A stretch of 64,000 nucleotides of DNA from a virus (IMGVR_UViG_3300008267_000013:23793-87792); one strand, 5' to 3'; shown: positions 17,674-25,493, numbered from the stretch's first letter. Made by a program: numbers and translations. Notes: generated from the letters alone by a model not told the origin.

Positions 17674-17991
17674 ATGAACGTTAAAATTAGTTTTACAATA
17701 CCAATTGAAGAATTACCAAATAAGATTTATGGGATTCTTAAAGAAAATGTTAATAAATTAGAAGATGCAGGTGAAATGTTAAACCAAGTATCAATAAACC
17801 AGAGTAACTTAATATCTTCTATTAAAAATATAGATTCTATAAGAAAGTTACTACTTACAGTTGATACGCAGCTTGGAGATTGCTATAATATCCTTCTTGG
17901 TTACAACAAAGCAGTAACAGAATCTTTGTATCCAAAAGAAGAAGGGGTAAATAATGCAGTCGATGTGGACAACGACTCTTCACAAGGGTGA
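17674..17991 (+). CDS. Hypothetical helical protein
   Basis: 105 aa; start with GGAGG 6 bases upstream. Ser/Asn-rich helices with heptad character in the middle. Expression would pass through the leader terminator. Function unknown. Confidence 0.5.
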   Translation: MNVKISFTIPIEELPNKIYGILKENVNKLEDAGEMLNQVSINQSNLISSIKNIDSIRKLLLTVDTQLGDCYNILLGYNKAVTESLYPKEEGVNNAVDVDNDSSQG

Positions 17992-18160
17992 TATAGTAAA
18001 GATTCCTCAGAACACTCATCTTTTTAGGGGAACATCGTTTTTTGTACCAGATAAACCAATATACGGAATAATTACAGAAGAAATAGAAGGTTATTACGAT
18101 ATTATGGTAAATGGCGAGAATTGGCTAGCCTTTAAGTGTGAAGTATACCCAGGGAGATAA
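17954..18160 (+). CDS. Small GD-motif (SH3-like) protein
   Basis: 68 aa. HKGDIVKIPQNTHLFRGTS resembles AGDLVEFIPGNYLFRGYN of the protein at 24189, so these two are paralogs and distant members of the GDI family. Probably a small beta-barrel. Overlaps the previous gene by 38 bp. Confidence 0.55.
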   Translation: MQSMWTTTLHKGDIVKIPQNTHLFRGTSFFVPDKPIYGIITEEIEGYYDIMVNGENWLAFKCEVYPGR

Positions 18161-18161
18161 C

Positions 18162-18440
18162 ATGGTTAGATTTACAGAAGTTTATCAGAAACAAGGTACT
18201 AATCAATATAGTATGAGAGAGATTACTATCAACCCACAACACGTTGTAGCCTTTAGGGAAGATCCAGGTGTTCAGTCTGCATTAAATGAAAATAGACTAC
18301 CAGAAGGTCTTTCTAAGAATATTGGCTTTACTCGTATCTATTTAAATTCAGGGCAGTTTAGTCTAAATGTTGTTGTAGCTGGTTCGCCAGAGATGGTGGA
18401 ACAAAAAATGTCCACCTCTAAGAAGCTGCTCAAGGGCTAA
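18162..18440 (+). CDS. Hypothetical protein
   Basis: 92 aa. The ATG at 18162 has GGGAG upstream and begins just after the preceding stop. Beta-rich (REITINPQHVVAFRED). No recognised domain. Confidence 0.5.
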   Translation: MVRFTEVYQKQGTNQYSMREITINPQHVVAFREDPGVQSALNENRLPEGLSKNIGFTRIYLNSGQFSLNVVVAGSPEMVEQKMSTSKKLLKG

Positions 18441-18443
18441 TCT

Positions 18444-18842
18444 ATGGCAGAAGATAATCAAGATGATGATGAACTAAAAGATTATTTTGTTGTTAAGTTT
18501 GAAAAATTCCTTCAGCTGATGGAAGAAATAGAACACAAATATCAAATACTTGCTGATTTAATTCATGAACAAGTATTAGCTACATTACCAGACTTTTGGG
18601 AAGGTACTCCTATAAAAGATCTAATGAGGTTTTTTGTAGATGTATCCGATTTAAGAGACTTTTTGGAAGATAAAATAAACAACGCTTCCGACGATGAAGT
18701 TAAGTTAGCTGCAAAATATAATATAAAAGATGTTTTGATGAAAACAGAAGAACTAGCAAGGATGAATGTCCTACTTGTTTCAGTAGAGGAGCTAGAAGCA
18801 AGAATTGAAATAGAACATAAAATTTCTATACAGACCCATTGA
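18444..18842 (+). CDS. Acidic helical protein
   Basis: 132 aa, acidic, predicted mostly helix. Function unknown. Its stop codon is part of the -35 box (CATTGACA) of the promoter for the HSP20 gene. Confidence 0.5.
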   Translation: MAEDNQDDDELKDYFVVKFEKFLQLMEEIEHKYQILADLIHEQVLATLPDFWEGTPIKDLMRFFVDVSDLRDFLEDKINNASDDEVKLAAKYNIKDVLMKTEELARMNVLLVSVEELEARIEIEHKISIQTH

Positions 18843-18868
18843 CAAGTTTAAAGTAGTGATTACACTAT
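18839..18868 (+). promoter_or_regulatory. Promoter of the HSP20 gene
   Basis: TTGACA (18839-18844) overlaps the upstream stop codon; CACTAT at 18863-18868 (18-bp spacer). Confidence 0.6.
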
Positions 18869-18877
18869 AGACATACC

Positions 18878-18912
18878 GCGCCACTGGCGCTTTTTCAAAA
18901 GGAGAAAAACGT
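18878..18912 (+). promoter_or_regulatory. Leader hairpins: terminator and possible RNA thermometer
   Basis: GCGCC-ACT-GGCGC (18878-18890) followed by TTTTT is a short intrinsic terminator inside the leader. The same U run can pair with the A run after the ribosome site AGGAG (18901-18908), which would hide it. The two folds exclude each other. A temperature-sensitive leader would suit a heat-shock gene; this is inference. Confidence 0.45.
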
Positions 18913-19275
18913 ATGTCAATACTAGTTCGTGAGTTCGACAATCTATTTAGCAGCACGGCTTCAACCACTTGGGCAGATAGCCCAAGTTATGGTGCATATC
19001 ACCAACATACCCGGGAGGATGAGATCCTTATCGAAGTACCACTTGTTGGGATGACTAAAGAAAATGTATCTGTTGATGTAAGTGATAATGTTTTAGCAGT
19101 TATAGCTAAAACTGATAACACAACACGATATACTAGAAACTTTAGTCAGAAGTGGATCCTAACAAAGGATTCTGATGCCGAGAATATTTCTGCTAAACTT
19201 GAAAATGGTTTACTTTCTGTACGTATTCCACGCACCAAACCAGCAAAGAAAGTTATTAATGTATCTGTTATTTAA
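18913..19275 (+). CDS. HSP20-family small heat-shock protein
   Basis: 120 aa alpha-crystallin domain protein. EILIEVPLVGMTKENVSVDV and the signature AKLENGLLSVRIP are clear; the C-terminal I-x-I/V element appears as VINVSVI. Such holdases bind unfolding proteins without ATP. Its own promoter, leader hairpins and a strong terminator make it a separate transcription unit. Confidence 0.88.
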   Translation: MSILVREFDNLFSSTASTTWADSPSYGAYHQHTREDEILIEVPLVGMTKENVSVDVSDNVLAVIAKTDNTTRYTRNFSQKWILTKDSDAENISAKLENGLLSVRIPRTKPAKKVINVSVI

Positions 19276-19292
19276 TAATAATTAAGTAATGG

Positions 19293-19322
19293 GCGAGCAG
19301 ACTAAAATCTGCTCGCTTTTTT
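19293..19322 (+). terminator. Intrinsic terminator after HSP20
   Basis: GCGAGCAGA / TCTGCTCGC, 9-bp perfect stem with seven-base loop and TTTTTT. Confidence 0.92.
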
Positions 19323-19345
19323 ATTGCTTTATATATATTATAAAG

Positions 19346-19353
19346 CTATTTAT
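19346..19353 (+). promoter_or_regulatory. CTATTTAT motif before 19358
   Basis: Octamer 4 bases before an ATG and 24 bases after a strong terminator, so a start of transcription is expected here; no sigma-70 -35/-10 pair is visible. Confidence 0.4.
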
Positions 19354-19357
19354 AGTC

Positions 19358-19681
19358 ATGAGATTAATATTATTAGACAAACGTGAATTAGAAATGGGTA
19401 TTGAAAAAGAGAGTACCGAACACGGAATGTCATATGAAGAAGCTCGCAGAACAGCCATTGATCACCTAAAAGAACGACCTGATTATTATTCTGTAGCTGA
19501 AAAGGCTGGCCTTGAAGAAGAGGGTCTTGAAGAATGGACTGATTCTATTTTCACTAAAGAAAAAACAGGCGGCAGAACTGGTCGTTTAAAGAAACATTGG
19601 AACAAACAAAAGAGAAGTGGTAAGAAACAATTCGCGGATATTCCAGTTGGGGCTAGCGGCGGAATGTTTACAGACGAATAG
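19358..19681 (+). CDS. DUF5661-like protein
   Basis: 107 aa. The segment ESTEHGMSYEEARRTAIDHL followed by KERPDYYSV resembles the DUF5661 family of short helical proteins. The tail is basic and Gly-rich. The ATG at 19358 directly after the CTATTTAT motif is preferred to one at 19289 that would lie in the terminator. Confidence 0.55.
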   Translation: MRLILLDKRELEMGIEKESTEHGMSYEEARRTAIDHLKERPDYYSVAEKAGLEEEGLEEWTDSIFTKEKTGGRTGRLKKHWNKQKRSGKKQFADIPVGASGGMFTDE

Positions 19682-19722
19682 TTCTGTGATACACTATATA
19701 AGTTTTATAGAAGGATAATAAC

Positions 19723-20133
19723 ATGAAGATTACAAAAGAAAGACTAGAACAACTAATCCAGGAAGAACTAGCTGTTGGTGTTATAAGCCCAGAAGAGATG
19801 AAAGGTGGCGAAGAACCACGCGATCCAGATGGCTATGAGGGCCGTATGGCAAAGCAAAATCTATGGAAAATCTGCGAATACGCCAGAACTCTACATGATC
19901 TCATAGGCGACGATGAAAATCTAGAACCATGGGTAGAAGAGAAAATTGCGGTAGCAGCATTTATGATGGATTCAGTTGGACACTATATGGAATATGAGAA
20001 ACACCGCTCACACGAAGGCTCAGAAGGTGAGATGGACCATGCTGATTTTGATGGTGGTCACGAAGAAGAGGGTGATGAGGAATATGAATTTGAATTCGAA
20101 CCCGAAGAAGGCGAAGAAGAAGAGGAACTATAA
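19723..20133 (+). CDS. Virion-type protein with MKITKxxLxxxIxEEL N-terminus
   Basis: 136 aa. Starts MKITKERLEQLIQEELA, then a helical core (about residues 40-95) and an extremely acidic tail (Glu/Asp/Gly). The N-terminus is shared with the proteins at 8045 and 50063. Overlaps the next ATG by one base. Confidence 0.55.
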   Translation: MKITKERLEQLIQEELAVGVISPEEMKGGEEPRDPDGYEGRMAKQNLWKICEYARTLHDLIGDDENLEPWVEEKIAVAAFMMDSVGHYMEYEKHRSHEGSEGEMDHADFDGGHEEEGDEEYEFEFEPEEGEEEEEL

Positions 20134-21218
20134 TGTTAACAAGAAAAGAAACTCGTAAAGTTCTTGTTGAATGGAAAAACTTTCTTCAAGAAGGTGAAGG
20201 TAAGAAAATAGCAGTTGTTGATTTAGACGGAACTGTTTTCGAGAAGGGATTAAACCTAGCAAATATCCCAGAGGGAACAGTTGCTGGTCCAATTAAATAC
20301 TTCGCCTTATCGTCTGTTGAATCATTAACTCCAAACGCTAAATCAAGCAATGGTATTTTTAATGGTAATGATGAAATATTTACTGATGTTATCAAGCAAG
20401 TTAATGATTTAAAGAAGCAAGGTCACAAGGTTGTTATGTTAACAGCTAGATCCGTTCCAAACTTCGCTGATTATAAGGCCAAAAATGATCCTAATCTTAA
20501 TTTTGTAGATTCAGGTGTTACCTTAATTGAAACTAACGGTGAGTTATTAAACAAACTAAGCCAACTTGTAAGAGATATTGGTTTAGAAGTTGATGAAATT
20601 TATCCACTAAACGCTCCCGAAGAAGGCAAAAAACATGCCAAGAAAGCAGAATCATACAAGAAAGATGCAATAATCAACATTGTCAGAGATGCCTCAGAAG
20701 TAATCATTTTCGAAGATGATAGAGAAATAAAAGTAGCTCTACAAAATAAGCTACATAAAGAGTTACCAGATGTTCTTGTTAATTTTGCAAATGTTGGCCC
20801 AGCGATAACAGATACCGCACGCGAAGAAGATGCTGCTGCCAAAGAACAGGTTAAAACTACAGCTTTAAAGGTAGTAGAAGCAATCTTTGGTGAAGGTACT
20901 TATGTAAGACCACAGGGTAGACCATCAGACACAATAGTTAAAATGCGCGATATTCTATATCCTGCACAAATTAGCAGCGAAGAAGACGACATTCTGCAAT
21001 CAGTTATTAAAATTTATACAAATGCTACAAAGAAGCTAACCTTCAAAGATTTTGAAATTGTCAGTAATCTAAAAGATAATAAAGCGCTATTAAAGAAGTT
21101 TAAAGCAGCCTATAAAGAAGCTAGTAAAGAGCAAGGGTTCACACCAGAACCTGATGAGATGGGTGATCAACTTAAAGAATCCTTAAATAAATTGAGAGTT
21201 ATATTAAAAAATAAGTAG
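20133..21218 (+). CDS. HAD-superfamily phosphatase-like protein
   Basis: 361 aa. HAD motif I VVDLDGTVF (about residues 27-35, nucleophile Asp), motif II VVMLTAR (about 105-111) and an acidic motif IIFEDDRE (about 190-197). Motif III Lys is likely among the following basic residues. The first 20 residues (RKVLVEWKNFLQEGE) look like a virion-targeting N-terminus, so the enzyme might be packaged; this is inference. The C-terminal 130 residues are helical and unrecognised. Confidence 0.7.
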   Translation: MLTRKETRKVLVEWKNFLQEGEGKKIAVVDLDGTVFEKGLNLANIPEGTVAGPIKYFALSSVESLTPNAKSSNGIFNGNDEIFTDVIKQVNDLKKQGHKVVMLTARSVPNFADYKAKNDPNLNFVDSGVTLIETNGELLNKLSQLVRDIGLEVDEIYPLNAPEEGKKHAKKAESYKKDAIINIVRDASEVIIFEDDREIKVALQNKLHKELPDVLVNFANVGPAITDTAREEDAAAKEQVKTTALKVVEAIFGEGTYVRPQGRPSDTIVKMRDILYPAQISSEEDDILQSVIKIYTNATKKLTFKDFEIVSNLKDNKALLKKFKAAYKEASKEQGFTPEPDEMGDQLKESLNKLRVILKNK

Positions 21219-21295
21219 TTTTCAGAACTAATTATATATGTAGGGAAAGGAGAATATAATTTTAACGGGCTTGATACGCCAAGGATAAACCCAGA

Positions 21296-21568
21296 ATGTG
21301 TACCATTTGTAAAAAGTTTAAAAAGGGAACGATTGATACCGACGAAGCAAGAGATTTGTTAGAGGAGTCACTAGAGTTCCTGAGTGAAGAACACATCGAA
21401 GAAGTAGAACAGATGATCTTTGAAGCAGAAGATACATATGAATACATGATGGAACGCCACCTTGATAAGCTAGAATTAGACGGTGGCCCTGGCTATGAAG
21501 ATGACGAAGATTATATTATCGAAGAAGATCTTCACGAAGAAGAAATCCCAGAAGATGATGACGAATAA
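21296..21568 (+). CDS. Acidic MCTICKKFKKG-type phage protein
   Basis: 90 aa. CxxC at the very start, EARDLLEESLEFL helix, acidic tail. Similar short proteins occur in other phages without known role. No strong ribosome site; GGAGA lies about 50 bases upstream. Confidence 0.55.
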   Translation: MCTICKKFKKGTIDTDEARDLLEESLEFLSEEHIEEVEQMIFEAEDTYEYMMERHLDKLELDGGPGYEDDEDYIIEEDLHEEEIPEDDDE

Positions 21569-21589
21569 TTTATAAGGATAGAAATACAG

Positions 21590-21617
21590 CCACCGCATAG
21601 AAATGTGCGGTGGTTTT
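21590..21617 (+). terminator. Intrinsic terminator
   Basis: CCACCGCA / TGCGGTGG stem with TTTT tail after the acidic protein gene. Confidence 0.85.
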
Positions 21618-21625
21618 CTATTTAT
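21618..21625 (+). promoter_or_regulatory. CTATTTAT motif before 21632
   Basis: Octamer directly behind a terminator and 6 bases before the ATG of the next gene; third example of this arrangement. Confidence 0.4.
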
Positions 21626-21631
21626 TACAGC

Positions 21632-22327
21632 ATGAAATTATATTTCAATCACGAAATGGGTTTTGGTAAGATGATGCATGAAACAATGCTTTATTATCCA
21701 TTTGGTGCAACATTTGAACCACATGAGCGTTCACACGCATTGGAAACAGGTTGGTTCCCCATTAATAATGTTATGTGGTTTCAAAGCCGCTCAACAAGAA
21801 TAAACTTAAAAAAGTATTCACCATCGGAGAAAGTGTTAAAGCTTTCAAAGAGCATAAAATATTATCCAGATGTCAATATGACACCTGTTAAAAAAGCGCG
21901 TCTCCAGGAGATATATGATAAATATGTCCAACATAAAGGTTTCCGCGATTTATCATTAACAGTTGATGATATGATTGCAAACTCAAGCGGACATGTGTAT
22001 TATGTACACAATAACAAGATAATAGGTTTTACATTCTATAAGATAATCGGCAAGAATTATCTCTCAATAGAGTTTGCTTGGGATTATGAATTACCAAAGT
22101 TATCACTTGGACATGTTAGTATATATTTTGAAAGTCTGTTTGCAAAAACGCAGCGTTGCGAGTATATGTATCTCTCTGCTGGTTATGAGTCATGCTCGCT
22201 TTATAAAGCAGACTATAAAGGGTTTGAGTGGTGGAAAGGGTATGAGTGGTCAGATGATGTTGACAAGTTCAAGAGCCTATGCTACATTGATGAGCAAGTG
22301 AAGATCTTGAACTTTGAGAGCACATGA
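21632..22327 (+). CDS. ATE1/Bpt-like (GNAT-fold) protein
   Basis: 231 aa. The C-terminal half holds LSLGHVSIYFESLF, then YMYLSAGYESC and YKADYKGFEWW, the order S-L-G...S...E...Y-x-G-Y...C...Y-K-G seen in arginyl/leucyl-tRNA-protein transferases of the GNAT fold. N-terminal Cys clusters of ATE1 are absent. If active it would tag protein N-termini using aminoacyl-tRNA; the substrate is unknown. Start chosen by the CTATTTAT motif. Confidence 0.5.
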   Translation: MKLYFNHEMGFGKMMHETMLYYPFGATFEPHERSHALETGWFPINNVMWFQSRSTRINLKKYSPSEKVLKLSKSIKYYPDVNMTPVKKARLQEIYDKYVQHKGFRDLSLTVDDMIANSSGHVYYVHNNKIIGFTFYKIIGKNYLSIEFAWDYELPKLSLGHVSIYFESLFAKTQRCEYMYLSAGYESCSLYKADYKGFEWWKGYEWSDDVDKFKSLCYIDEQVKILNFEST

Positions 22328-22548
22328 AGCTCCATACAATAGAAATTGGTGATCTTGTTTCACACTGCGGCATACCAAAAACGCTTGGTGTAGCATACGA
22401 ACAAGTTGATTGTCCATCAAGTGCTTTTTATGCGGTACACTGGATTGTGCATCCTGACATTGACATGTACGGCGACTATGGTATAATCGACATCAAGTGG
22501 TTGAGGCCATTCAAACCTTGGCGTGGATTCTATAAGCGAGAAGATTAA
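22324..22548 (+). CDS. Small GD-motif (SH3-like) protein
   Basis: 74 aa. IEIGDLVSHCG at the N-terminus and a following beta-rich stretch with GIIDIKWLRPF suggest a small SH3-like barrel related to the GDI family. ATGA overlap with the ATE1-like gene. Confidence 0.5.
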   Translation: MKLHTIEIGDLVSHCGIPKTLGVAYEQVDCPSSAFYAVHWIVHPDIDMYGDYGIIDIKWLRPFKPWRGFYKRED

Positions 22549-22609
22549 GATGGGATGAACGTGGAATAACCACGATCAATATCGATGAAGAAGGATGGGA
22601 GTTTGTATA

Positions 22610-22840
22610 ATGATTAAAAAACTTAAACAACTTTATTACAGATGGCTTAGAAGAGGAATGGTACCAGAAGATGAAGTTTATATTGTGTTGCGAAGACCAG
22701 ATGCAGAAATAGGGCTTGTTAATATAGAAAGTGTACATAAGACTCTAAAAAGTGCTATCTCTGGCCGCAATAGACTAATCCGCAATAGTGGCGATATTGA
22801 TGGTTACCAAATTGAAAGATATGGAATGTGGAGATCCTAA
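22610..22840 (+). CDS. Basic hypothetical protein
   Basis: 76 aa. Lys/Arg-rich N-terminus (KKLKQLYYRWLRRG). The ATG at 22610 with GGGAG upstream is preferred; 22595 is possible. Function unknown. Confidence 0.45.
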   Translation: MIKKLKQLYYRWLRRGMVPEDEVYIVLRRPDAEIGLVNIESVHKTLKSAISGRNRLIRNSGDIDGYQIERYGMWRS

Positions 22841-22933
22841 ATGTCTCAAGGCACAAGCCTCTTCGTAACTTTCCTGTTCGTGTTCATTAATGGTATCATA
22901 GCAGGAATAGCAATAGCTGGCGCAGGAAAGTAG
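22841..22933 (+). CDS. 30-aa membrane micropeptide
   Basis: Starts directly after the preceding TAA. Nearly the whole product is one hydrophobic helix (FVTFLFVFINGIIAGIAIAG) ending GAGK. Small membrane peptides in phages often act in lysis or exclusion; nothing here shows which. Confidence 0.45.
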   Translation: MSQGTSLFVTFLFVFINGIIAGIAIAGAGK

Positions 22934-22943
22934 AAGAAGTTAC

Positions 22944-22972
22944 TTGACAAGAAACAAGAAGTGAAGTATAGT
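22944..22972 (+). promoter_or_regulatory. Consensus sigma-70-type promoter
   Basis: TTGACA (22944-22949), 17-bp spacer, TATAGT (22967-22972). Confidence 0.88.
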
Positions 22973-23011
22973 AAGTCTACAACAACCGCCCTGCGGGGCA
23001 AGGAGAAAACA

Positions 23012-23254
23012 ATGGCTCGCTCAACTCGTAACACCCGTTCTACGGCTACTGCTTCAACCACCGGCAACGTACGCCGCAGCGCCAAGCGTAGCATCACCAA
23101 CTACACCTTCACCTATCAACGTGATCGTGTAAGCCGCCGTGCTGGCTCATCCTATCTAAACATTGCTCCACGGGGCGATGGGTCACCAGTTACGATGACT
23201 CTACAGGAGGCCCGCAGCCTATATAACTTCCTAGAGGCGGCACTAGGTCAGTAA
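23012..23254 (+). CDS. Small basic protein
   Basis: 80 aa. The ATG at 23012 has AAGGAG upstream and lies in the right place for the consensus promoter. Arg/Ser/Thr-rich basic N-terminus, then a short beta/alpha C-terminus. Codons are visibly richer in C/G than in neighbours. Possibly a nucleic-acid-binding host-takeover protein; this is inference. Confidence 0.55.
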   Translation: MARSTRNTRSTATASTTGNVRRSAKRSITNYTFTYQRDRVSRRAGSSYLNIAPRGDGSPVTMTLQEARSLYNFLEAALGQ

Positions 23255-23288
23255 TCCTTAACCCGTAGTATAAAAGGAATATGAAGCG

Positions 23289-23320
23289 ACACCCTGCTAC
23301 TTATACTAGCAGGGTGTTTG
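23289..23320 (+). terminator. Strong hairpin, terminator-like
   Basis: ACACCCTGCTA / TAGCAGGGTGT, 11-bp perfect stem with a short TTTG tail. Confidence 0.6.
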
Positions 23321-23337
23321 CTTAGGAGGACAGATGT

Positions 23338-23742
23338 ATGCAGGACACAGAAGAAAGTATAGCTCTTGCTAAAAAGCTATATGATAGATACCGTAGAATA
23401 TTCAAGAAACAAATTCATATAGATCACCACCCTGGCTGGTATCCTATAATAGAAGATCTAACACACGATTTATATGAGCTGTCGCTAGAATATTCAGAAG
23501 GCTCTATAAATGTGGAATGTGTACGCGATAAGATGGGTGGTTTAAGATATTATGTTGAGTATCATCTACCAGATGAAGAAATAATGGAGATTGAGAAACT
23601 TATAAGAAAGTATGAGAAACAGTCTCTAAAGACTTGCGAAGAGTGTGGCGAATCTGGTAGTATGTGTTCACCGAAGATCTTTTGGTTTGTAACACTTTGT
23701 GCTAAATGTAGAGAAAGATATGGGGATATAAATGGAAGCTAA
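23338..23742 (+). CDS. Phage protein with C-terminal zinc ribbon
   Basis: 134 aa. HPGWYPIIEDL, then CVRDKMGGLRYYVEY and CEECGESG ... CAKCRERYG correspond to a small family seen in many phages (N-terminal alpha/beta part, zinc ribbon at the end). Role unknown. Confidence 0.65.
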   Translation: MQDTEESIALAKKLYDRYRRIFKKQIHIDHHPGWYPIIEDLTHDLYELSLEYSEGSINVECVRDKMGGLRYYVEYHLPDEEIMEIEKLIRKYEKQSLKTCEECGESGSMCSPKIFWFVTLCAKCRERYGDINGS

Positions 23743-23980
23743 GAACTATTTACTAATAGCTAGAAGCGGTGATGGTTTTATGCATGAGAAGGTTAATCTC
23801 ATGTGTGACGTAGAAACAGCAAAGTTAGTTTTGAAACTAATGATGCAGACCTCCCCTCGTCTAGTTAGAGGTGAGATTATCGATGGTAATAGGACTCATA
23901 TTGGCGATTTCTCTGTTAAGCCATCTGTATTTATATACCGTGATGGCGAAACATTTTCAGAAGAAATGAGTTGGCGATGA
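23732..23980 (+). CDS. Hypothetical protein
   Basis: 82 aa; overlaps the previous gene by 11 bp and the next by 4 bp. Alpha/beta, no motif recognised. Confidence 0.5.
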   Translation: MEAKNYLLIARSGDGFMHEKVNLMCDVETAKLVLKLMMQTSPRLVRGEIIDGNRTHIGDFSVKPSVFIYRDGETFSEEMSWR

Positions 23981-24192
23981 TCAAGTTTAAGTATGAGAAG
24001 GGTGATATCGTTACTTTTACATTTGTGGAAGGCGCAACAACCTATAATAATGGTGTTGTAATCAACCGCTGGCAAACTGATGCAAAGCGCAAAGGTGGAA
24101 AGCGAGCAATTTATGAGATTGCAAGCATGAATCACTGCATGAACAGTTTCTCTATTGGAGAAAGCTGTATCTTAAAGAAGATTAGTGAATGA
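23977..24192 (+). CDS. Small GD-motif (SH3-like) protein
   Basis: 71 aa. YEKGDIVTFTF followed by GVVINRWQ and ending ESCILKKISE, the shape of a short beta-barrel of the GDI type. ATGA overlap with its upstream neighbour. Confidence 0.5.
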   Translation: MIKFKYEKGDIVTFTFVEGATTYNNGVVINRWQTDAKRKGGKRAIYEIASMNHCMNSFSIGESCILKKISE

Positions 24193-24449
24193 AATATAAG
24201 TGGTCGGCAGGCGATCTAGTAGAATTTATACCAGGAAATTATCTCTTTAGGGGTTATAATACCTCTTTCTGGCTTGAAGGGGCTGGTATAATATATGGTA
24301 TTGAGGATGATCATTACATTATAAGAGTGTACAATCTACGTAGAACATCTACTAAAAACCTTGCTACTTATGACATTGGTGAAACAATGATGAAACTACC
24401 TGCTAAAGATTGCGATATGCAGGAGTGTTTTAGATCTCTAGAGGACTAA
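24189..24449 (+). CDS. Small GD-motif (SH3-like) protein
   Basis: 86 aa. AGDLVEFIPGNYLFRG closely parallels the protein at 17954. Coupled to the previous gene (ATGA). Confidence 0.5.
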   Translation: MKYKWSAGDLVEFIPGNYLFRGYNTSFWLEGAGIIYGIEDDHYIIRVYNLRRTSTKNLATYDIGETMMKLPAKDCDMQECFRSLED

Positions 24450-24468
24450 TTATAGCAGGAGGTCTGCT

Positions 24469-25065
24469 ATGTCCTTGATTTCTGAAGAACAGCTAAAAAA
24501 GATTTTTAAAAATTGCAAAGACGATAAAATTAAATTTTATTGTGATGCTTTCAATAAAGTATTTCCAATATATGAAATTAATACACCAAACCGTATTGCT
24601 GGTTTCCTTGGACAAGTTGCTGTTGAATCAGGTGAACTTAAATACGACGTAGAACTTCCATCTAAATGGAACAAAAAGAACCCTAAAGATCCTAAGGAGC
24701 CAATTGGTACGCTATATGAGGGCCGCGCCAACCTAGGCAATAAAACGCTTGGTGATGGCCCTAAGTTTATTGGCAGAGGTATATTACAGTTAACTGGTAG
24801 AGCAAACTACGAAACAATGTCTAAAAAACTAGGTTTAGATCTAGTTAATAGTCCAGAATTGGCAGCAACACCAGAAGTCTCTACTAAGATTGCATGCCAA
24901 TACTTCAAAGATAGGGGTTTATTATCTCTATGCGATGTATGGAACCTGGATGAAGTGACACGCCGCGTCAACGGTAATGCCAAGCTTCACCTAAAAGAAA
25001 GGATAGAATATTCAGAGCGGGCATTAAAAGTGTTAAAGGATAAGAAGGAGTATGCGAACTGTTAA
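24469..25065 (+). CDS. GH19 chitinase/lysozyme-type endolysin
   Basis: 198 aa, single catalytic domain. FLGQVAVESGEL holds the first catalytic Glu, YEGRANLGN the second, and FIGRGILQLTGRANY the conserved substrate cleft segment of GH19 endolysins, which cut the glycan chain of peptidoglycan. No signal peptide, so release would need a holin. The ribosome site GGAGG sits in the loop of a small AGCAG/CTGCT hairpin just before the ATG. Confidence 0.88.
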   Translation: MSLISEEQLKKIFKNCKDDKIKFYCDAFNKVFPIYEINTPNRIAGFLGQVAVESGELKYDVELPSKWNKKNPKDPKEPIGTLYEGRANLGNKTLGDGPKFIGRGILQLTGRANYETMSKKLGLDLVNSPELAATPEVSTKIACQYFKDRGLLSLCDVWNLDEVTRRVNGNAKLHLKERIEYSERALKVLKDKKEYANC

Positions 25066-25273
25066 AGGAAGAGCGACTGTTGCTGATGTAGTTGTGATGC
25101 TATTTGTAGTAATATTTGCATTAATTGTATTACTCGGAATACAATGTAAGAAGGTTGAGCGCACTGATCACCTATCTAATTGTTTAAAGGTATGCTATCC
25201 TAAAGACGTAGACGAAGATAGTTCTAGAATATATTGTCATTGTAAGGAGAATGTTGATGAGAGCGCAAAATAA
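25052..25273 (+). CDS. Membrane protein with Cys-rich tail (lysis cassette)
   Basis: 73 aa. One membrane helix (about residues 12-31) then CxxxCYP and YCHCK. It overlaps the endolysin end and forms a pair with the next gene, which has the same layout. Location suggests holin, antiholin or spanin function; sequence alone does not decide. Confidence 0.55.
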   Translation: MRTVKGRATVADVVVMLFVVIFALIVLLGIQCKKVERTDHLSNCLKVCYPKDVDEDSSRIYCHCKENVDESAK

Positions 25274-25493
25274 AACGAAAACGAACCCTAAAGTAAATTA
25301 CTTAGGTATGCTCGTTATAACGTGGATTCTTATATTTATGACAATCCCATTCTTTTATCAGACTTGGAAAGAGCGAGCTGAGGCAAAGGCCCAGTTGACA
25401 GAATGTGAAAGAATGTGTTATCCTAGCCAAATCTTGGAAGACGGTGAAAATTATTGTTACTGTAAGCCATACGTGAAATCAAATCTTCCTTAG
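25257..25493 (+). CDS. Membrane protein with Cys-rich tail, paralog of previous gene
   Basis: 78 aa. Membrane helix about residues 17-35, followed by CERMCYP and YCYCK, matching the neighbour's C-x3-CYP...YC-x-CK pattern. A tandem duplication next to an endolysin. ATG at 25257 chosen because it falls just before the upstream stop. Confidence 0.55.
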   Translation: MRAQNKTKTNPKVNYLGMLVITWILIFMTIPFFYQTWKERAEAKAQLTECERMCYPSQILEDGENYCYCKPYVKSNLP

